From contig NZ_CANBCC010000002.1 in assembly GCF_947366995.1 (NCBI RefSeq), forward strand, positions 62,001-126,000: 64,000 bases of DNA. Direction: 5' to 3'. A program made the position numbers and the translations under genes. A model generated the notes under the pieces. It was not told the DNA's origin and did no database searches. It saw only the letters and a program-made list of their open reading frames with translations. The stretch comes from an uncultured Aquabacterium sp. Its GTDB lineage: Bacteria > Pseudomonadota > Gammaproteobacteria > Burkholderiales > Burkholderiaceae_C. Below are positions 60,168 to 64,000 of the stretch, in pieces; within the stretch, counting starts at the first letter, position 1; every line of letters starts with the position of its first letter.

Positions 60168-61070
60168 ATGACCGCTGCTGCCCCCAAGAACTACGACCCC
60201 ACCCCGAGCCGCCGCGTGGCCTTTCTGGGCCTGGGCACCATGGGGGCGCCCATGGCCGCCCATCTGGCTGCTGCCGGCCACTCGGTGACGGTCTACAACC
60301 GCACCGCCGCCAAGGCCGAGGCCTGGGTGGCCGAACATGGCGGCCGCGCGGCCGCCGTGCCGCGTGAAGCCGCCCAGGGTGCCGACATCGTATTCAGCTG
60401 TGTCGGCAACGACGACGACCTGCGTCAGGTCACCGTGGGGCCCGATGGGGCCTTCCACGGCATGGCATCTGGCGCCCTGTTCGTCGATCACACCACCACC
60501 TCGGCCGAGGTCGCACGCGAGCTGGCTGCGGCGGCATCCGCCCGCGAACTCGCCTTCATCGATGCGCCGGTGTCGGGCGGCAACCTGGGGGCCATCGACG
60601 GGGTACTGACCGTCATGTGTGGCGGCACGCCGGAAGCCTTCGCCCGTGCCGAGCCCATCATCCGGGCCTTCGCCCGTGCCGTCACCCTGATGGGCGACAG
60701 CGGCGCGGGCCAGCTGACCAAGATGGTCAACCAGATCTGCATCGGCGGGCTGCTGCAGGGGCTGTCGGAGGCGTTGGCCTTCGGCCAGAAAGCCGGGCTC
60801 GACATGGGCCAGGTCATCGGCGTGATCTCGCAAGGCGCAGCCGGCAGCTGGCAGCTCGCCAACCGCGGGCCCACCATGGTGCAGGACCAGTTCGATTTCG
60901 GCTTTGCCGTCGACTGGATGCGCAAGGATTTCGGCCTGGTGCTCGACGAGGCACGCCGGTTGGGAGCCCGCCTGCCCGTCACGGCCCTGGTCGACCAGTT
61001 CTATGCCGACCTGCAGGCCCAGGGCGGCGGGCGGCTCGACACGTCCAGCCTCATCCGGCGCCTGCGCTGA
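60168..61070 (+). CDS. NAD(P)-dependent beta-hydroxyacid dehydrogenase (3-HIBADH family)
   Basis: 300 residues. Rossmann motif FLGLGTMGAPMAAHL after a short N-terminal tail, substrate-binding DAPVSGGNLGA and the catalytic Lys in GQLTKMVNQI. The family covers 3-hydroxyisobutyrate, tartronate semialdehyde and related acids; VNQI and the context do not identify the substrate. It follows pilU by 13 bases, which may be read-through rather than a functional link. Confidence 0.9.
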   Translation: MTAAAPKNYDPTPSRRVAFLGLGTMGAPMAAHLAAAGHSVTVYNRTAAKAEAWVAEHGGRAAAVPREAAQGADIVFSCVGNDDDLRQVTVGPDGAFHGMASGALFVDHTTTSAEVARELAAAASARELAFIDAPVSGGNLGAIDGVLTVMCGGTPEAFARAEPIIRAFARAVTLMGDSGAGQLTKMVNQICIGGLLQGLSEALAFGQKAGLDMGQVIGVISQGAAGSWQLANRGPTMVQDQFDFGFAVDWMRKDFGLVLDEARRLGARLPVTALVDQFYADLQAQGGGRLDTSSLIRRLR

Positions 61071-61104
61071 GCGGCGTGGCCGGCGCATGAGCCGGCCACG
61101 CGCT

Positions 61105-61773
61105 TCACTGCGGTTGCGCGGCGCCGGCGTTGCTGCCGGGGTTGGTGTTGGCCGCCGGTGAGGGCAGGCGGCGCGCCAGTTCATCTTCACTGATGACCTG
61201 GAAGGCCTTCACGACCTTGCGCACGCCGCTGATCGTGGCGGTCAGCTCGGCCGCGCGGTTGGCCTCGCGCTCCGTCACCACCCCCATCAGGTAGACCTCG
61301 CCACGTTCGACCACCACCTTGAAGGCATTGGCCATGAGGTCGCGGGCGTCGATCAGCGTGGCCTTCACCTTGCCTTGTATCAGCACGTCGTTCGAGCGTG
61401 CCGACAGGCTGCTGTTCGGCGCCACCACCAGCTCGTTCATCACGTTCACCACGTTCTCGACCTGGCTGGCCGCTCGGGCGGCCGATTCGCGCGCTTGGTC
61501 GTCCTGCACTTCGCCGGTCAGCAGCACGTGCCGGTTGTACGAGGTGACGTTCACGTGGGCCTGGTTGCCGATCGTGTCGCGGATGCGGTTGGCCGCCTTC
61601 AACTCGATCGACTGGTCTTCGAGCAGTGCCCCCGACGTGCGGCGGTCCGCCGCGACAAAGGCGCCGCCCACGGCCGTGCCCACCAGCAGCGGGGCACAGG
61701 CGCTCAGCGAGGCCGCGGCCAGCAGGGCGAGCGCGGTCGCGCGCAACGAGCGGGTGATGGGGGGGCGGTTCAT
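61105..61773 (-). CDS. BON-domain outer membrane lipoprotein (DolP/YraP-like)
   Basis: 222 residues. Signal with lipobox LSAC, a Gly/Ala hydrophobic segment (VGTAVGGAFVAAD), then two BON domains: the first around DDQARESAARAASQVENVVNVMNEL, the second around ERGEVYLMGVVTEREANRAAELT region. DolP supports outer membrane integrity near division sites. The C-terminus is Asn/Ala/Pro-rich. It overlaps the upstream SIS gene stop as ATGA. With yraN and rsmI it recreates the E. coli yraL-yraN-diaA-yraP neighbourhood, without lpoA. Confidence 0.9.
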   Translation of the reverse strand: MNRPPITRSLRATALALLAAASLSACAPLLVGTAVGGAFVAADRRTSGALLEDQSIELKAANRIRDTIGNQAHVNVTSYNRHVLLTGEVQDDQARESAARAASQVENVVNVMNELVVAPNSSLSARSNDVLIQGKVKATLIDARDLMANAFKVVVERGEVYLMGVVTEREANRAAELTATISGVRKVVKAFQVISEDELARRLPSPAANTNPGSNAGAAQPQ

Positions 61774-62351
61774 GGGTTTTCCTCTCCAAGCAGGTGGTTG
61801 TCGACCGCGGCACACAGGCCGCTCAGGGCCAGCCAGGCGGTCGCGAACATGGTGTCGGCGCGCGTGCCGGGCAGCGGCACCCACACATCGGTGTCGCGCA
61901 GCATCGGTCCCAGCGTGCGGGCGGTTTCGCCCGTGAAGGCCACCAGCGTCATGTCCAGCTCGCGGGCGGCGTCGGTGGCGGCCAGCAGGTCGGGCTCGTC
62001 GCGCTCCAGCGAGAAGGCCAGCCACACGTCACCCGGGTGACCCAGCGCGCGCACCTGCTGGGCCAGCGTCGGCTGCTGCGGCGAGCCCGACGGCGTCAGC
62101 GCCACCGCGGCCAGCGGCGGGCGTTCGCGGCCCTGGCCCTGCACCAGCAGGGTGGCAGCGCGGCGGGCCAGATGGGCCCCTTCGTCTTCACCTGCACACA
62201 GCACCGTGCCGCCCGAGGTGAGCGTGTGCATCAGGGCCTGCGCGGCGTAGTTCAGTTGTTGAGCCAGTCGTTCGGAAGACTGGTACAGCCAGTCGGCGGT
62301 CTCCAGCAGCGGCTGCTGCAGATAGGCGGGCTGAAAATGGGAATCCGGCAT
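61770..62351 (-). CDS. SIS-domain protein (DiaA/GmhA-like), divergent active region
   Basis: 193 residues. Overall register matches DiaA and GmhA: an N-terminal helix pair, GGTVLCAGE, QVRALGHPGDVWLAFS, AARELDMTLVAFTG and LRDTDVWVPLPG. The phosphosugar-binding motifs are not conserved: the usual GNGGSA is replaced by GEDEG, and the STSGNS loop by SLERDE. It may therefore be a structural or DnaA-binding relative rather than an isomerase. A second ATG four codons upstream is possible. It precedes the BON lipoprotein with an ATGA overlap. Confidence 0.78.
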   Translation of the reverse strand: MPDSHFQPAYLQQPLLETADWLYQSSERLAQQLNYAAQALMHTLTSGGTVLCAGEDEGAHLARRAATLLVQGQGRERPPLAAVALTPSGSPQQPTLAQQVRALGHPGDVWLAFSLERDEPDLLAATDAARELDMTLVAFTGETARTLGPMLRDTDVWVPLPGTRADTMFATAWLALSGLCAAVDNHLLGEENP

Positions 62352-62395
62352 GGCGCGGATCATAAGTCAGGGGCATTCCCCCTTGTGTCAAGGCG

Positions 62396-62776
62396 TCAGG
62401 ATGCGTCGAAGGCCGCCGGGATCCACGTCAGTTCATCGCCGTCGATGGCCACCACATCGAAGCGGCAGGGCGGCCAGTCCCGCAGGGCCATCAGGTAGGT
62501 CTGCGCGCCGCGGATGCAGCGCCGCTGCTTGCCCCGGCCGATCGAAGCGGCCGCTCCGCCATGGTCGCGCCCGGTGCGCTGCCGCACCTCCACGAACACG
62601 AGCGTGCCGTCGCGGTCCCGCAGAATCAGGTCCACCTCGGCGCCGGGCGCGCCCGGTCCGCGCGCCACCCGATAATTGCGCTCCACCAGCGTCAGCCCCT
62701 GCGCCAGCAGATGCTGCAGCGCGCGCTCCTCCGCCTCGTCTCCCCGGGATTTCGTCGTGACCTTCGATGCCAACAT
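62396..62776 (-). CDS. YraN family (UPF0102) endonuclease-like protein
   Basis: 126 residues with the Holliday-resolvase-like PD-(D/E)xK fold: GDEAEERALQHLLAQGL, ERNYRVARG, GAEVDLILRDRDGTLVFVEVRQR (E/D and E-x-K/R site) and RFDVVAID. Function unknown, presumed nucleic-acid related. The ATG at 62776 shares the palindrome CATG with the rsmI start on the other strand. A longer frame begins 48 bases upstream, within rsmI. Confidence 0.9.
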   Translation of the reverse strand: MLASKVTTKSRGDEAEERALQHLLAQGLTLVERNYRVARGPGAPGAEVDLILRDRDGTLVFVEVRQRTGRDHGGAAASIGRGKQRRCIRGAQTYLMALRDWPPCRFDVVAIDGDELTWIPAAFDAS

Positions 62777-63680
62777 GCTGCTCCAGGCAGCCCGCCACGT
62801 GGCCGCCGGCCAGCAGTATCCCAAAGGCGCGCTCTACCTGGTGCCCACGCCCATCGGCAACCTGGCCGACATCAGTCTGCGTGCCGTGCACGTGCTCGAT
62901 CTGGTCGACGCCGTGGCCTGCGAAGACACCCGCGTCTCGGGTCAGTTGCTGCGCCACCTGGGTCTCGACAAGCCGCTGATGGCAGTGCACCAGCACAACG
63001 AGGTCGGCGCGGCCCAGCGCGTGGTGGCCCTGCTGCAGGAGGGCCAGCGGGTGGCCTACGTCAGCGACGCCGGCACGCCCGCCGTTTCCGACCCCGGAGC
63101 GCACCTCGTGGCCGCCGTGCAGGCCGCCGGGCTGCCGGTCGTGCCACTGGCCGGGCCCAGCGCCGTCACCACGGCACTCAGTGCCTCGGGCGATGTCCAT
63201 GCCCAGGGCTTCCGCTTCCTCGGCTTCCTGCCTGCCAAAGGCGCGGCCCGCCAGACCGCGCTGCGCGAGGCGCTCTCGTCACAAGCCAGCCTCGTGCTGT
63301 TCGAGGCACCGCACCGCATCGCCGACCTGGCCACAGACCTTGCTGCCGTGTGCCCGGCGGGCACCATCACGCTGTGCCGCGAACTGAGCAAGCAGTTCGA
63401 AGAGATCGCGACCCTGCCCGTCGGGGGGCTGGCCGCCTGGCTGGATGCCGGCCCGCACCGACAGCGTGGCGAGTTCGTGCTGGTCGTCCACGCCTCGGTT
63501 GCGGCGCCCGACGAGGCAGAACTGTCCCTGGCGGCGCGGGCGCTGCTGGCCGAACTGGTCTGCCACATGCCGGTAAAGAAGGCCGCCGGCCTGGTGGCCG
63601 ACGTGACGGGCCTGCCCCGCAAGGCGCTGTACGACGCGGCCCAGCGTTGCCGGGACGAGGCCGACGCGCAGCCCGACTGA
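62775..63680 (+). CDS. rsmI: 16S rRNA (C1402 2'-O) methyltransferase RsmI
   Basis: 301 residues of the SpoU-unrelated tetrapyrrole-methylase fold: LYLVPTPIGNLADISLRA, ACEDTRVSGQLL, VSDAGTPAVSDPG and LPVVPLAGPSAVTTALS. It modifies the same nucleotide as RsmH. The ATG at 62775 is chosen; a GTG at 62757 would add six residues and overlap yraN. The C-terminus ends in an Asp/Arg-rich helix. Followed by a 173-base gap before the lipase. Confidence 0.95.
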   Translation: MLLQAARHVAAGQQYPKGALYLVPTPIGNLADISLRAVHVLDLVDAVACEDTRVSGQLLRHLGLDKPLMAVHQHNEVGAAQRVVALLQEGQRVAYVSDAGTPAVSDPGAHLVAAVQAAGLPVVPLAGPSAVTTALSASGDVHAQGFRFLGFLPAKGAARQTALREALSSQASLVLFEAPHRIADLATDLAAVCPAGTITLCRELSKQFEEIATLPVGGLAAWLDAGPHRQRGEFVLVVHASVAAPDEAELSLAARALLAELVCHMPVKKAAGLVADVTGLPRKALYDAAQRCRDEADAQPD

Positions 63681-63853
63681 GGGCGATTGTGCCCACCCGC
63701 GCGGGTTAGAACACGGCCCGTTTGACGGCTTATAGCTTGTCTGCGGGGGCGGGCAAACCCGGGTTCTGCGGAGTTACCCTCAAACGACCGTTTTATTGCC
63801 CTTCAACAATGGGTTCCAACGGCAGCACTCGCTGCGCCACCAAGGAGACCCAG

Positions 63854-64000
63854 ATGATCCAGGCACTCACCCGCCGCCCCCTGTTGACCGCCTGCGCCCT
63901 GGCCGCGGCCGTCATGGCCATCGCCCCGGCAGCCCATGCCACCACCACCGCCTCGAAGACGAAGCACCCCATCGTGCTGGTGCACGGCTTCATCGGGTTC
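63854..64000 (+). CDS. Secreted triacylglycerol lipase (N-terminal part)
   Basis: 49 codons are visible before the window ends. AGGAG lies 6 bases before the ATG. A long signal peptide (hydrophobic core LLTACALAAAVMAIA, cleavage probably after AHA) is followed by KHPIVLVHGFIGF, the oxyanion-hole strand of the Burkholderia/Pseudomonas lipase family (usually PIVLVHGLxG). The nucleophile Ser and the rest of the fold lie outside. Between rsmI and this gene I see two small GC palindromes (GGGC-N6-GCCC at 63681-63694 and ACCCGCGCGGGT at 63695-63706) that may end rsmI transcription; the promoter is not obvious. Confidence 0.8.
   Translation, partial: MIQALTRRPLLTACALAAAVMAIAPAAHATTTASKTKHPIVLVHGFIGF

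Noticed and set aside
63793..63993. 66-codon minus-strand frame at the right end
   Set aside because: Antisense to the lipase signal peptide and its leader; no start-site support.

Overview
The window is a gene-dense, high-GC stretch of chromosome with no mobile elements, rRNA, tRNA or CRISPR arrays. The gene content (TPP-riboswitch thiC-thiO-thiS-thiG-thiDE, a complete dcw cluster, lptD-surA-rsmA, RNB nuclease-tonB-aroE-mtgA, pilT-CNB-pilU, a PEP-CTERM protein) and the protein sequences suggest a betaproteobacterium of the order Burkholderiales, probably in the Leptothrix/Ideonella/Aquabacterium neighbourhood. The genus is an inference, not a sequence match.

Layout. 1-407: the end of a DUF1857 (AtaL-like SRPBCC) gene. 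425-6516 (minus): a thiamine operon of five genes behind a TPP riboswitch. 6559-9393 (minus): a small exported protein and the ferrous iron operon feoA-feoB-Cys-rich membrane protein, with a Fur-box-like palindrome upstream of feoA. 9715-27563 (plus): the division and cell wall cluster mraZ-rsmH-ftsL-ftsI-murE-murF-mraY-murD-ftsW-murG-murC-ddl-ftsQ-ftsA-ftsZ, mostly joined by 1-4 base start/stop overlaps. It starts at a promoter overlapped by 10-bp-spaced MraZ boxes and ends at a strong intrinsic terminator. 27662-30564 (minus): a chemoreceptor with a sigma-28-type promoter, and cca. 30785-31228 (plus): a PEP-CTERM protein with a sigma-54-type promoter. 31248-35983 (minus): rsmA, surA and lptD. 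36114-38840 (plus): amgK and a RhlE-type helicase. 38928-44325 (minus): mtgA, aroE, a TonB-like protein, an RNB exonuclease and a YqiA-like esterase. 44392-45445 (plus): a DUF1840 protein and a histidine phosphatase. 45470-52128: a TetR repressor divergent from a three-gene RND efflux operon, with an AcrR-like operator between them. 52199-53083: ubiA (plus). 53088-57229 (minus): proC, a hybrid histidine kinase, a NarL-type regulator and a YggS-family PLP protein. 57267-61070 (plus): pilT, a cyclic-nucleotide-binding protein, pilU and a 3-hydroxyisobutyrate dehydrogenase-family enzyme. 61105-62776 (minus): a BON lipoprotein, an SIS-domain protein and a YraN-like protein, divergent from rsmI (plus). 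63854-end: the start of a secreted lipase.

Most of the window is cell-envelope housekeeping: peptidoglycan precursor synthesis and recycling, divisome assembly, outer membrane biogenesis, retractile type IV pili and drug efflux, with vitamin and iron supply at the left end. I see no obviously new multi-gene system. The items most worth a second look are regulatory or structural: the sigma-54 promoter and upstream dyads at the PEP-CTERM gene, the roughly 80-residue acidic/proline insertion in MurD, the cyclic-nucleotide-binding protein between the two pilus retraction ATPases, the SIS protein without its phosphosugar motifs, and the yraN/rsmI pair whose divergent start codons share one CATG.
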